The position numbers were made by a program, and so were the translations under genes. A stretch of 64,000 bases of DNA from Arthrobacter sp. Soil762. GTDB lineage: Bacteria; Actinomycetota; Actinomycetes; Actinomycetales; Micrococcaceae. Within the stretch, counting starts at the first letter, position 1. The number at the start of each line of letters is the position of its first letter. A model generated the notes under the pieces. That model made no database searches and had not been told where the DNA came from. It was given only the letters and a program-made list of their open reading frames with translations. Shown in pieces: positions 55,046-63,965 of the stretch. The stretch lies in NCBI RefSeq assembly GCF_001428335.1, contig NZ_LMSG01000001.1:822987-886986 (forward strand), in the 5' to 3' direction.

Positions 55046-55561
55046 ATGACAGACGAAGCGTTCCAGCGCCCACCGGACTCCGCGCCCTTCGCCCTGGTCC
55101 GCTTGCTTCAGGACTTCACGCTGGAGGCCAACCGCTACGTGGACACTGCCGGCGGCCGTAACGACATGCACCGCACGGACCTCAACGCGCTGGCGGTGAT
55201 CATGCGGCACAGTGCCAAGGGCCTAGTGGTCACGCCGGGCATCCTGCGCAAGGAACTCAACCTCAGCTCGCCCGCCACCACCGCCCTCATCGACCGGCTG
55301 GACAGTTCCGGGCACGTGGTCAGGGAGCGTCTCGGTCCGGACCGGCGGCAGGTCCAGCTCCGCATGACACCCAAGGCGTTCCGGGACGGCAGTGCCATGT
55401 TCATGCCGCTTTCGCGCCACATGGGCACCGCCATGGCGGACTTCTCACCCGAAGAGCTGGAGCTCGTCAGCCGGTTCATGACCGCCATGGTGGATGCCAC
55501 CGTCGCGGCCCGGCAGGAAGCATCCGACGGCGGCCCTGCCTCCCCTGCCCCGCCCAAGTAA
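55046..55561 (+). CDS. MarR-family transcriptional regulator
   Basis: A 171-residue regulator with a central winged helix: TPGILRKELNLSSPATTALIDRLDSSGHVVRERLGPDRRQVQL (about 68-110, quoted by parts in the family pattern). Flanking helices give the dimer interface. Divergent from the MMPL exporter gene with a TATCT/AGATA palindrome between, a classic MarR-pump arrangement. The inducer is unknown. GGAGGCGGGG upstream of the ATG is a strong ribosome site. Confidence 0.9.
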   Translation: MTDEAFQRPPDSAPFALVRLLQDFTLEANRYVDTAGGRNDMHRTDLNALAVIMRHSAKGLVVTPGILRKELNLSSPATTALIDRLDSSGHVVRERLGPDRRQVQLRMTPKAFRDGSAMFMPLSRHMGTAMADFSPEELELVSRFMTAMVDATVAARQEASDGGPASPAPPK

Positions 55562-55616
55562 GCAGCCGCGCGGAACGATCCGCCTGTTTTTCACTGCGGA
55601 GAGGTAGCGTTTCATT

Positions 55617-56438
55617 ATGAGTACGCAGCAGCCTGACGACGACGATGTGTACACGCACGGCCACCACGAGTCGGTGGTCCGCGCCCACGCCTCCAGGACC
55701 GCGGAGAACTCCGCGGCTTTTGTCATTCCGCACCTCACGCCCGGGGTTTCAGTGCTCGACGTCGGCTGCGGCCCGGGGAGCATCACCTGCGATTTCGCCG
55801 GGCTGGTGTCGCCCGGAAAGGTCACCGGCCTGGACCGGTCGCCGGACATCATCGCCCAGGCGACGGCGCTTGCCGTCGAGCGCGGTGTGGCCAATGCGGA
55901 GTTCCTGGCTGGCAACATCTATGACCTCGACTTCGAAGACGAAACGTTCGACGTCGTCCATGCCCACCAGGTGCTCCAGCACCTGACGGACCCGGTGGAG
56001 GCGTTGCGCGAGATGCGCCGGGTGGCGAAGCCGGGCGGCATTGTGGCAGTGCGCGACGCCGACTTCCACGGCATGAGCTGGTACCCCGCCATCCCTGAGC
56101 TGGACGAATGGATGGACCTGTACCAGCGGATCGCACGACGCAATGGGGCCGAGCCCGATGCCGGCCGCCGGCTCGTTTCCTGGGTCCAGTCCGCGGGCTT
56201 CGGAGATGTGGCGCCCACCAGCAGCAACTGGCTGTATGCCACCGGGCAACAGCGGAGATGGCAGGCCCGGGTCTGGGGCGAACGGGTGCTGCATTCGGCA
56301 TTCGCGGAGCAGGCCCTTGAATACGGCTTCGCAAACCCAGCGGACCTGGCCCGGATTTCGGCAGGCTGGCACCGCTGGGGATCCACCGACGACGGCTGGT
56401 TCCTGATCCCGAACGGCGAGGTCATCGCCCGGGCGTGA
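55617..56438 (+). CDS. Class I SAM-dependent methyltransferase (UbiE-like)
   Basis: A 273-residue methyltransferase. VSVLDVGCGPGSIT (about 43-56) is motif I, VTGLDRS the ribose contact, FDVVHAHQVLQHLTDP motif II and RVAKPGGIVAVRD motif III. Arrangement and C-terminal cap resemble UbiE/Coq5 and small-molecule methyltransferases; substrate unknown. It follows the MarR gene by 55 bp in the same direction and may be cotranscribed. Confidence 0.83.
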   Translation: MSTQQPDDDDVYTHGHHESVVRAHASRTAENSAAFVIPHLTPGVSVLDVGCGPGSITCDFAGLVSPGKVTGLDRSPDIIAQATALAVERGVANAEFLAGNIYDLDFEDETFDVVHAHQVLQHLTDPVEALREMRRVAKPGGIVAVRDADFHGMSWYPAIPELDEWMDLYQRIARRNGAEPDAGRRLVSWVQSAGFGDVAPTSSNWLYATGQQRRWQARVWGERVLHSAFAEQALEYGFANPADLARISAGWHRWGSTDDGWFLIPNGEVIARA

Positions 56439-56714
56439 TGCGTGCCTGCCGTTGTCCACATATGGCAGTTGACCTGTTCCGGCGGCTGGAAGCCGCAAAG
56501 AGCCTCGAACCATGATTATTCAAGCAGGCTTCGACCTCCAGATTCTCGTCCGTCCGCTAATTGTTCAGGACGGAAGGGTCCTCCCCAAACTTGTGGTGAT
56601 CGGCCTCGATGCCGACATGCAGCTGGACGGCATCAAGGTCGTCAGTGACGAGTTTGCAGGATTATTGGTGCCGTATCACATCTGCAGCTCAGCGCGGGCT
56701 CCGAATGATCGGGC
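56439..56714. other. Gap with an unassigned short frame
   Basis: A frame from ATG 56512 encodes QAGFDLQILVRPLIVQDGR and LVVIGLDADMQLDGIKVVSDEF before drifting into sequence that overlaps the PIN remnant in another frame. The first ~60 residues look protein-like but I cannot name a family. It may be the remains of a gene that lost its end. Confidence 0.35.
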
Positions 56715-56715
56715 G

Positions 56716-56873
56716 TCTCCGCCCCGCACACTTTGGCCGCCGGTCAGCTGGACTGGGATCATAAGGACCCCTTTGACCGGATCCTGGCTGCGCAAGCCAT
56801 GGTGGAAGGACTCACGCTCGTTACAGCAGATGAGGATCTTCACGCCTTTGAGCCCGTGACCACGCTGTGGTGA
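56716..56873 (+). pseudogene. PIN-domain (VapC-like toxin) C-terminal remnant
   Basis: In the frame ending at TGA 56871-56873 the translation reads AAGQLDWDHKDPFDRILAAQ, then MVEGLTLVTADEDLHAFEP and TTLW. HKDPFDRILAAQA and LTLVTAD are the two C-terminal acidic motifs of PIN-domain ribonucleases, as in VapC toxins. The N-terminal half with the first catalytic Asp is missing: a stop (TGA) occurs just upstream and no start or antitoxin gene is present. It appears to be the decayed end of a toxin-antitoxin locus. Confidence 0.65.
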
Positions 56874-56894
56874 GGTCGGCACTAAACTTGCCAA

Positions 56895-57518
56895 GTGCAA
56901 TTCTCCCTTTGGCTCGCCCTCGCGGGCGCCGGCGCCCTGATCAGTTTCACGCCCGGCGCCGGTGCCATCAACACCATGAGCAACTCACTCACGTCCGGAT
57001 TCCGCCGCTCAATCTGGGGAATCCTGGGCCAGCAGGCAGCCCTGGTTGTCCACGTGGTGATCGTGGCGTTGGGAGTTGGCGTGCTGGTGGCGAGCTCCCC
57101 GGTGGCCTTCAATGTGATCCGTTACGCCGGAGCCGCCTACCTGGTCTACCTGGGCATCCGTCAGTTCCTGAGCAAACCGGTAGTGGACCAGCAACAGGCC
57201 GCCGCCCTCCGGAACGAGCCCGCCTGGTCAATGTTTCGGCGTGGCCTCTGGGTCAATCTGCTCAACCCGAAGGCCATCGTTTTCTTCCTCGCGTTTATGC
57301 CACAGTTCATCCGTCCGGAACAGCCGCTCCTGCCGCAGTACCTGGTGCTCACGGCCACCGTGGTGGTGATCGACATCCTGGTCATGTGGTTCTTCTTCGC
57401 CTTTGCCGCCAAATCCTTCCAGCGGTTCACGCACAACGCCCGTGGCCAGAAGATCCTTAGCCGGATCTTTGGCGTGCTCTTTGTGGCCGTAGGCATTCTC
57501 CTCGCGCTGATCCACTGA
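56895..57518 (+). CDS. LysE-family amino-acid exporter
   Basis: A 207-residue membrane protein with six hydrophobic segments. FTPGAGAINTMSNSLTSGFRRSIWGILGQ is the LysE/RhtB N-terminal signature (quoted over its extent), and WVNLLNPKAIVFFLAFMPQF is the conserved NPKA loop. Such proteins export amino acids or related small molecules. GTG start at 56895. Substrate unknown. It stands alone, downstream of the PIN remnant. Confidence 0.9.
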   Translation: MQFSLWLALAGAGALISFTPGAGAINTMSNSLTSGFRRSIWGILGQQAALVVHVVIVALGVGVLVASSPVAFNVIRYAGAAYLVYLGIRQFLSKPVVDQQQAAALRNEPAWSMFRRGLWVNLLNPKAIVFFLAFMPQFIRPEQPLLPQYLVLTATVVVIDILVMWFFFAFAAKSFQRFTHNARGQKILSRIFGVLFVAVGILLALIH

Positions 57519-57615
57519 AGTCCACTAATCCACCAACGCGCAGATGTCTGACATTTTTGCCCGGAGCGTGGTCATGGAGTGGCCACCTGCCGGACATCAA
57601 TGCCACGATCGATAA

Positions 57616-58626
57616 ATGCTTGAGGCAACCAAATCCCCCACATCGACAGAATCCGGCACTGATCACGCCCCGGTACCCACCAACCCGGCGCTGGACGCCG
57701 AAGCGAAAATCGCGCGGCTTGCCGTCACGATCTTCCCGGCGCTGGTGGTCCTGGCAGGCGTCGCTGGCTTCCTTGTGCCGGCAACCTTCCAGCCGCTGGG
57801 ACCCAGCGTCCCGTACCTGCTGGGCATCATCATGTTCTGCATGGGCCTGACCCTGACGCCGCCGGATTTTGCCTCCGTGGTGAAGCGCCCGTGGGCAGTG
57901 GTTCTGGGCATCGTGGCGCACTATGTGATCATGCCCGGCGCGGGCTGGCTGATTGCCGTGGCGCTCCAGCTTCCGCCGGAGCTTGCCGTAGGCCTGATCC
58001 TGGTGGGCTGCGCACCATCCGGCACTGCCTCGAACGTGATGGCATTCCTGGCCAAGGGGGACGTGGCCCTGTCGGTAGCCGTCGCCTCCGTCTCCACCCT
58101 GATCGCACCGGTGGTTACGCCACTGCTGGTCCTGTTCCTGGCCGGATCGTTCCTGGAAATCAACGCCGGGAGCATGGTCCTGGACATCGTCAAGACGGTA
58201 CTCCTGCCCGTCATCGCCGGGCTGCTGGCGCGGCTGTTCTTCAAGAACCTCATCGCCAAGCTGCTACCGGCGCTCCCCTGGGCATCCGCCGTCGTAATTT
58301 CCTTCATTGTCGCGATTGTTGTGGCGGGCAGCGCCTCCAAGATCGTGGCCGCGGGCGGCATTGTGTTCCTCGCAGTGGTCCTCCACAACGGCTTCGGCCT
58401 GGGCCTGGGCTACCTGGCCGGCAAGCTGGGCCGGCTGGACGATAAAGCACGCCGGGCCCTCGCCTTCGAAGTGGGCATGCAGAACTCCGGCTTGGCCGCC
58501 ACACTGGCCACCGCGCATTTCACCCCGCTGGCCGCACTGCCTTCCGCAGTTTTTTCACTCTGGCACAACATCTCCGGCGCGATTGTGGCAGCATGGCTGG
58601 CCCGGCGACCGCTGCGTGACGCCTAG
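57616..58626 (+). CDS. Bile acid:sodium symporter (BASS) family transporter
   Basis: A 336-residue membrane protein with ten hydrophobic segments after a 35-residue polar N-terminus. GIIMFCMGLTLTPPDF, LVGCAPSGTASNVMAFLAKGD and RALAFEVGMQNSGLAATLA are the BASS motifs that form the two sodium sites. In bacteria such carriers move pantothenate, pyruvate-like acids or other organic anions; substrate unknown. Followed by the PabB fusion gene after 54 bp; no obvious functional link. Confidence 0.9.
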   Translation: MLEATKSPTSTESGTDHAPVPTNPALDAEAKIARLAVTIFPALVVLAGVAGFLVPATFQPLGPSVPYLLGIIMFCMGLTLTPPDFASVVKRPWAVVLGIVAHYVIMPGAGWLIAVALQLPPELAVGLILVGCAPSGTASNVMAFLAKGDVALSVAVASVSTLIAPVVTPLLVLFLAGSFLEINAGSMVLDIVKTVLLPVIAGLLARLFFKNLIAKLLPALPWASAVVISFIVAIVVAGSASKIVAAGGIVFLAVVLHNGFGLGLGYLAGKLGRLDDKARRALAFEVGMQNSGLAATLATAHFTPLAALPSAVFSLWHNISGAIVAAWLARRPLRDA

Positions 58627-58680
58627 CAAGGCCGATCCTGGAAGGCAGCAGCCGATGCAGCAGCAGGTACGCTCTATTTC

Positions 58681-60843
58681 ATGACCCCCGCACCTGTGAT
58701 CATCGCCATTGACGGGCGATCCGGCGCAGGGAAAACCACTCTGGCCATCGAACTGGCCGCGCAGCTGCGGAACCATCACAAAGTCGCGCTCTTCCACCTG
58801 GAGGACATCTACCCGGGCTGGAACGGCCTCACCGCGGGCATCGAGCGCTACGTTTCCACCGTGCTCACGCCGTTGAGCCGCGCCGAGCCCGCCACCTGGA
58901 CCAGCTGGGACTGGGAAAGGCATTACGACGGCGACACGCGGGTCACGCTGCCCGCCGAGATCGTGATCATTGAGGGAGTGGGGGCGGCGGCTGCGGACGC
59001 CCGGCCCCTGCTCAGCGCTGTCATCTGGGCAGATTCGCCGGACGACATCCGCAGGAAGCGGGCCTTGGACCGCGATGGCGGCACGTATGAGCCCTTTTGG
59101 GACCAGTGGGCTGAGCAGGAGGAAGCCTGGCTCGCCGCCGACGACGTCCCTCACGCAGCCGATATCCGCGTCCTCAACAATGCCGACGGTTCCGCCACCG
59201 CCGACGTCATGCAGGCCCTCGCGTACCTGCCCGCACTCGGACCGGCGCTTGTTCCCGAGCTTGCCGCCCGCCGCGGCCTCAGGCTGCGCGCAGAACGGCT
59301 GGACGCCAGGCCGGACGCCGCGGTGCTCTTCGAGAACCTGTACGGCGGCTCGGCAAATGCCGTCTGGCTGGACTCCTCCAACGCGGACGTCGGCGGCGCG
59401 GACATGGCCAACGCAGGCTCCCCCAAACCGTCCGCCGGCGCACCCGCAGGGCCACCCCCGGAGTCGTGGCCAGCGACGCAGCCGTCGCCCGCCACCGTGC
59501 GCAGCCGGTTCAGCATCCTGGCGGACGACGGCGGGACGTACGGCCAGGCGGTCACGCACCGGTCCGGCGAAAGCGTCATCACGGCAGGCTCCGCCACGGC
59601 GCGCGTGCCGGGACCGTTTTTCCGCTGGCTGGACACCGTCTGGGGACGCCGGGCGGTCCGCACGCCGGACGGCTACCCGGGCGACTTCACTCTGGGCTGG
59701 CTGGGCTGCCTGGGTTATGAGCTCAAACGCGAAACCGGCGGAACGGACGTGGCAGCGCCGACTCCCGACGCGGCCCTGATCTTCGCCGGCCGCGCCGTCG
59801 TTTTGGACCATGTCGAAGGATCGGCCTGGCTCCTGGCGCTGGAAGCGCCCGACGCCGACAGCTGGCTGGCCACCGCCCGCGCCGCCGTCGCCGCAAGCAC
59901 ACCGGATTCAGGCGCCCAAACTGCGCACGCCGGCGGCAGCAACGGCGTCGTACGTCCCGTTGGGGCCGCGTTCAGCAGCAGAGACACGGAGCCCTCCTAC
60001 CTGGCCAAGATCGCGGCCGCCCAGCACGAAATCCATGAAGGAAACTCCTACGAGGTGTGCCTGACCACCACGCTCACGGCCCGGCTGCCCGCCGCCGCTG
60101 TGGCCCCCTGGCCCACGTACCTCGCGTTGCGGCGGAAGAATCCCGCGCCGTTCGCCAGCTACCTGCGGTTCGGCGGGCTGACGGTGGCCAGCACGTCGCC
60201 GGAGCGGTTCCTGAAGATTACGTCCGACGGCGGCATGCGCGCCGAACCGATCAAGGGCACCCGCCGCCGGGGTGCTGATCCGGAGCGTGACAGGCAGCTG
60301 CGGGAGGACCTGGAGACCTCGCTGAAGGACCGCGCGGAAAACATCATGATTGTGGACCTGCTGCGGAACGACCTCAGCCACTTCGCGGAGCCCGGATCGG
60401 TGACGGTCAGCAGGCTGTGCGAGATCGAAAGCTACGCCACGGTGCACCAGATGGTCAGCACCATCGACGCGCGGCTCCTGCCCGGCTCGCCGCGGGCCGA
60501 GGCGGTGGCCGCCTGTTTCCCGGCCGGCTCCATGACCGGCGCCCCGAAAATCAGCACTATGGCCATCCTGGACCGGCTGGAGGAAGGCCCGCGCGGCCTG
60601 TATTCCGGCGCGATCGGCTACTTTTCGCTCAACGGGGCCACGGACCTGGCGGTGGCGATCCGCACCCTGGTAACCACGGCGGAGGCCGGGGACGGCAGCG
60701 GACAACCGTCGACTGCGGAACTCACCCTCGGCGTCGGCGGTGCCATCACTGCCGACTCGGTACCTGACGAGGAGTACGACGAAATCCGCGTGAAGGCGCA
60801 CGGTGTGCTTTCCGCGCTGGGTGCGGACTTTCCCACCGACTGA
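58681..60843 (+). CDS. pabB: Aminodeoxychorismate synthase component I with N-terminal P-loop kinase domain
   Basis: A 720-residue fusion. Residues 1-190: a uridine-kinase-like P-loop domain with IAIDGRSGAGKTT, FHLEDIYPGW, VIIEGVGAA and lid Arg residues (RRKRALDRDGG). Residues ~230-715: the chorismate-binding enzyme with KITSDGGMRAEPIKGTRRRG (the PIKGT lysine marks PabB rather than TrpE), KDRAENIMIVDLLRNDLSH, GSMTGAPK, YSGAIGYFS and GVGGAITADS. It makes 4-amino-4-deoxychorismate for folate, with a glutaminase not seen here. pabC lies nearby across cls. What the kinase domain does is unknown. Confidence 0.88.
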   Translation: MTPAPVIIAIDGRSGAGKTTLAIELAAQLRNHHKVALFHLEDIYPGWNGLTAGIERYVSTVLTPLSRAEPATWTSWDWERHYDGDTRVTLPAEIVIIEGVGAAAADARPLLSAVIWADSPDDIRRKRALDRDGGTYEPFWDQWAEQEEAWLAADDVPHAADIRVLNNADGSATADVMQALAYLPALGPALVPELAARRGLRLRAERLDARPDAAVLFENLYGGSANAVWLDSSNADVGGADMANAGSPKPSAGAPAGPPPESWPATQPSPATVRSRFSILADDGGTYGQAVTHRSGESVITAGSATARVPGPFFRWLDTVWGRRAVRTPDGYPGDFTLGWLGCLGYELKRETGGTDVAAPTPDAALIFAGRAVVLDHVEGSAWLLALEAPDADSWLATARAAVAASTPDSGAQTAHAGGSNGVVRPVGAAFSSRDTEPSYLAKIAAAQHEIHEGNSYEVCLTTTLTARLPAAAVAPWPTYLALRRKNPAPFASYLRFGGLTVASTSPERFLKITSDGGMRAEPIKGTRRRGADPERDRQLREDLETSLKDRAENIMIVDLLRNDLSHFAEPGSVTVSRLCEIESYATVHQMVSTIDARLLPGSPRAEAVAACFPAGSMTGAPKISTMAILDRLEEGPRGLYSGAIGYFSLNGATDLAVAIRTLVTTAEAGDGSGQPSTAELTLGVGGAITADSVPDEEYDEIRVKAHGVLSALGADFPTD

Positions 60844-60872
60844 CCCCGCCCCGGCCCGGCCCCCGCCCGGAG

Positions 60873-62348
60873 TTACTGGAGCGTGGCGGTCAGCCTGGCG
60901 ACGTTATCGACATAGCGGGCAGCGAGGGGGCGCTGCAGCCAGTCCTCGAGTATGAGCTCGTTGGAAATGTCACGGTAGGTGTCTTCGACCGCGCGCATGT
61001 TGTTCACGATTTCCGCGCCGAGCAGCATCACCGAGACCTCCATGTTCAGCGAGAAGGAGCGCATGTCCATGTTGCTGGAGCCCAGGACGGCCACTTCGTC
61101 GTCGATGGTGAAGTGCTTGGCGTGGAGCACAAAGGGCGCTTTGTAGAGGTAGATCCGGACGCCGGCCTCCAGCAGTGCCTCGTAATAGGAACGCTGGGCG
61201 TGGTGGACCAGGAACTGATCGCCCTTTTCGGAAACGAACAGCTCCACGTCCACGCCCCGCTGGGCCGCTGTGGTGATGGCGTAGAGCAGGGAGTCATCGG
61301 GCACGAAATACGGGCTGCAGATGGAGATCCGGTGCTGGGCCGAGTAGATCAGGGTGTTGAAGAGACGCAGGTTGTTTTCCGTGATGAACCCGGGACCGCT
61401 GGGCACCACCTGGGCCGTGACGTTGCCCGGTTCGGGGTTGGCAGGGAGCTGCAGCTGGTGTTCCAGGGACTCGTCGGTTTCGCTCAGCCAGTCCGTGGCG
61501 AACACAACGTTCAGCGTGGTGACGATCGGTCCGCGCAGGCAGGCCATCAGCTCCACCCATTCGCGGCCGGCCTTGCGGTGTTTGGGGTTGTTGTAGGAGG
61601 GCTCGATCAGGTTCTGAGACCCCGTGAAGGCGAGTTCGCCGTCGACCACCATGATTTTGCGGTGGTTCCGAAGGTCCGGGCGGCGCCATTGTCCGTGGAT
61701 GGGCAGCACAGGGAGCATGCGCTTCCACTGGATCTTTCCCGCCCGCAGCCGTTTGAGCAGGTCGCGGTAACCCCTGACACGGAGCGTGCCGATGTGGTCA
61801 AACAGCACGCGCACTTCCACGCCCCGCTCGGCGGCCTCCTCCAGGGCGGTCAGCAGGTCATCGGTGATGTGGTCCGTGCTCATGATGTAGAACTCGGCGT
61901 TGACGAACGTCTTGGCTTTGCGCACGGCCTGGGTCATGGCCAGAATCGAGTCCGGGTACCCGGGAAGGAGGTCCACGGAATTGCCGTCCACCATGGGGAG
62001 GGAGCCGAGACGCTGGTTCAATTCGCCAGCCGACTTCACCCATTCGGGCCCGGGGTACTCACTGACGACGTCGGCGAGCGCCGAGATGCCGGACCGCACC
62101 CGGGAGTTGATGATTTCCTGCTGCTGGCGGCGGCGGCTGGAGAGCTTGAAGTTTCCGAACAGCAGGAAAAGGACCAAACCCAGGAACGGTATGAAGAAGA
62201 TACCCAGCAGCCAGGCCATGGCCGTGGTGGGGCGCCTGTTGCCGGGGATGATGCCGATGGCCAGAACCCGGATCACCAGGTCCGCAATGCTGAGCACCAC
62301 TACCACCCACATCGGCGCGGTACCGACAAGCGAAACTGGCCACAGCAC
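60873..62348 (-). CDS. cls: Cardiolipin synthase
   Basis: Membrane-bound phospholipase D-family enzyme of 491 residues. Two N-terminal helices (VVVLSIADLVIRVLAIGIIP, AWLLGIFFIPFLGLVLFLLF) anchor it; two HKD motifs follow, RNHRKIMVVDG and LHAKHFTIDDEVAVLGSSNMD (the latter over one line). It joins phosphatidyl groups to form cardiolipin. GTG 62348 has GGGGG 7 nt upstream; the frame is open back to 62405. It lies antisense between the two pab genes and converges on pabB with a 29-bp gap. Confidence 0.93.
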   Translation of the reverse strand: MLWPVSLVGTAPMWVVVVLSIADLVIRVLAIGIIPGNRRPTTAMAWLLGIFFIPFLGLVLFLLFGNFKLSSRRRQQQEIINSRVRSGISALADVVSEYPGPEWVKSAGELNQRLGSLPMVDGNSVDLLPGYPDSILAMTQAVRKAKTFVNAEFYIMSTDHITDDLLTALEEAAERGVEVRVLFDHIGTLRVRGYRDLLKRLRAGKIQWKRMLPVLPIHGQWRRPDLRNHRKIMVVDGELAFTGSQNLIEPSYNNPKHRKAGREWVELMACLRGPIVTTLNVVFATDWLSETDESLEHQLQLPANPEPGNVTAQVVPSGPGFITENNLRLFNTLIYSAQHRISICSPYFVPDDSLLYAITTAAQRGVDVELFVSEKGDQFLVHHAQRSYYEALLEAGVRIYLYKAPFVLHAKHFTIDDEVAVLGSSNMDMRSFSLNMEVSVMLLGAEIVNNMRAVEDTYRDISNELILEDWLQRPLAARYVDNVARLTATLQ

Positions 62349-62440
62349 TGGAATACCCCCGGATTGCGCGCACCCGCGGACCGGTTCCGGCGGGGCAATG
62401 ACCACAGCTTAGCCGCGGCGGGTCCTACTAAGCTGGAGCC

Positions 62441-63382
62441 ATGACTTCTCCTGCGCCCGTGGTGCTCGTTTTCCTTGACTCCGCGTTCCCGGACGGCCGG
62501 CTGGCCGACGCTTCGCGGCCCCAGCTGATGGCCACGGACCAGGGCGCCACCCGCGGCGACGGCGTGTTCGAATCGATGCTTGCGGCAGGCGGCGCGGTCC
62601 GGAAGCTGCAGGCGCATCTTGACCGGCTCGGCGGGTCCGCGGACGCCCTGGACCTGGTGATTCCGGCGCAGGATGCGTGGCGGGCGGCGATCGCCACGGG
62701 CCTCGCGGCGCACCGCACGCAGCACCCCGCGCCGTCGCCCGCCGAGGACGAGCTCGTGGTGAAACTCGTGGTCACCCGCGGCCCGGAAGGCGCAGAGTCC
62801 CCCACAGGCTGGGTTCAGGTCTCCCCGGTAGGCGCCCTGGGACGCCGCCAGCGCGAAACCGGTATCGACGTCATCCTCCTGGACCGCGGCTACGACAGCG
62901 ACGTGGCTGACCGTGCCCCGTGGCTGCTGCTCGGCGCCAAGACGCTGTCCTATGCCACGAACATGGCTGCCCTGCGGTACGCCCACAAACAGGGCGCCGA
63001 CGACGTCATCTTCACCTCCTCCGACGGCCGGGTCCTGGAAGGCCCCACGTCCACTGTGCTGCTGGCACATCTGGAAACCTCCGACGACGGCGCCGGCGCC
63101 ACCCGCACGGTGCGCCGGCTCATCACCCCGCAACTGGACAGCGGGATCCTCCCCGGGACCTCCCAGGGTGCCCTGTTCGCGGCGGCCAAGGCAGCCGGCT
63201 GGGAGCTCGGCTACGGGCCGCTGGAGCCTCGGGACCTGCTGGACGCCGACGCCGTGTGGCTGATTTCCAGCATCAGGCTGCTCGCGCCGGTGAACCACAT
63301 CGACGGCAAGGAAGTCGGGACCCCTGCCGTGCAGAAGCAGCTGACGGCCGAACTCAACGCATTGTTTGCCGGGATCCAGTAG
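62441..63382 (+). CDS. pabC: Aminodeoxychorismate lyase (PLP-dependent, class IV)
   Basis: Releases pyruvate from aminodeoxychorismate to give 4-aminobenzoate for folate. The 313-residue protein has the fold-type IV pattern: QGATRGDGVFESML, LLGAKTLSYATNMAALR with the PLP lysine, GADDVIFTSSDGRVLEGPTSTV (quoted over its extent) and SQGALFAAAK. Class IV aminotransferases look similar, but the nearby PabB supports PabC. GGAG precedes the ATG. Divergent from cls. Confidence 0.88.
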   Translation: MTSPAPVVLVFLDSAFPDGRLADASRPQLMATDQGATRGDGVFESMLAAGGAVRKLQAHLDRLGGSADALDLVIPAQDAWRAAIATGLAAHRTQHPAPSPAEDELVVKLVVTRGPEGAESPTGWVQVSPVGALGRRQRETGIDVILLDRGYDSDVADRAPWLLLGAKTLSYATNMAALRYAHKQGADDVIFTSSDGRVLEGPTSTVLLAHLETSDDGAGATRTVRRLITPQLDSGILPGTSQGALFAAAKAAGWELGYGPLEPRDLLDADAVWLISSIRLLAPVNHIDGKEVGTPAVQKQLTAELNALFAGIQ

Positions 63383-63413
63383 GTTCCGGGATTCAGCAGG
63401 GAGGCCTTAAGCC

Positions 63414-63881
63414 ATGGCGGTCCGCAGTGCAGGGATCCTGCTGTACCGGCGGGGAGCAGACGGGCTGGAAGTGTGGATAGCGCACATGGGCGGACCGTTC
63501 TGGGCCCGCAAACAGACGCAGTCGTGGTCCGTTCCCAAGGGCGAGTACCTTCCCGACGAGGAACCCCTGCTGGCCGCGCTGCGCGAGTTTGCCGAAGAAA
63601 TCGGCACGCCGCCGCCAGCTGTTGCCTACTTCGAGCTGGGCGCGTTCAGGCAACCGTCGGGAAAGATCATCACGGTGTTCGCCGCGGAGTCTGACTTCCA
63701 GCCGGAACGGATTGTGAGCAACACGTTCCCGCTGGAGTGGCCCAAAGGATCCGGCATCATCCAGGACTTTCCCGAGGTGGACGACGCCCGGTGGGTGACG
63801 GAATCCGAGGCCCGCAGCAAGCTGGTCAAGGGCCAGCTTCCCCTCCTGGACGCCCTGCTGGACCATGTTCAATGGCCCTAA
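63414..63881 (+). CDS. NUDIX hydrolase
   Basis: A 155-residue hydrolase of nucleoside diphosphates linked to X. The Nudix box is intact: GEYLPDEEPLLAALREFAEEIG (about 43-64), with the RExxEE core as REFAEE. SAGILLYRRGADGLEVWIAHMG at the start and WPKGSGIIQDFPEVDDARWV near the end resemble the Ap4A-type branch. Substrate unknown. It follows pabC by 31 bp and may be cotranscribed. GGGAGG lies upstream of the ATG. Confidence 0.9.
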   Translation: MAVRSAGILLYRRGADGLEVWIAHMGGPFWARKQTQSWSVPKGEYLPDEEPLLAALREFAEEIGTPPPAVAYFELGAFRQPSGKIITVFAAESDFQPERIVSNTFPLEWPKGSGIIQDFPEVDDARWVTESEARSKLVKGQLPLLDALLDHVQWP

Positions 63882-63965
63882 ATCGACCAGCCCGGGCCCG
63901 GGCCGGGGAGTTCACACGTGGCACTGCCCTGTTGGTCCGTCGCGCAGGTCCGTATGGTTTGGTGC

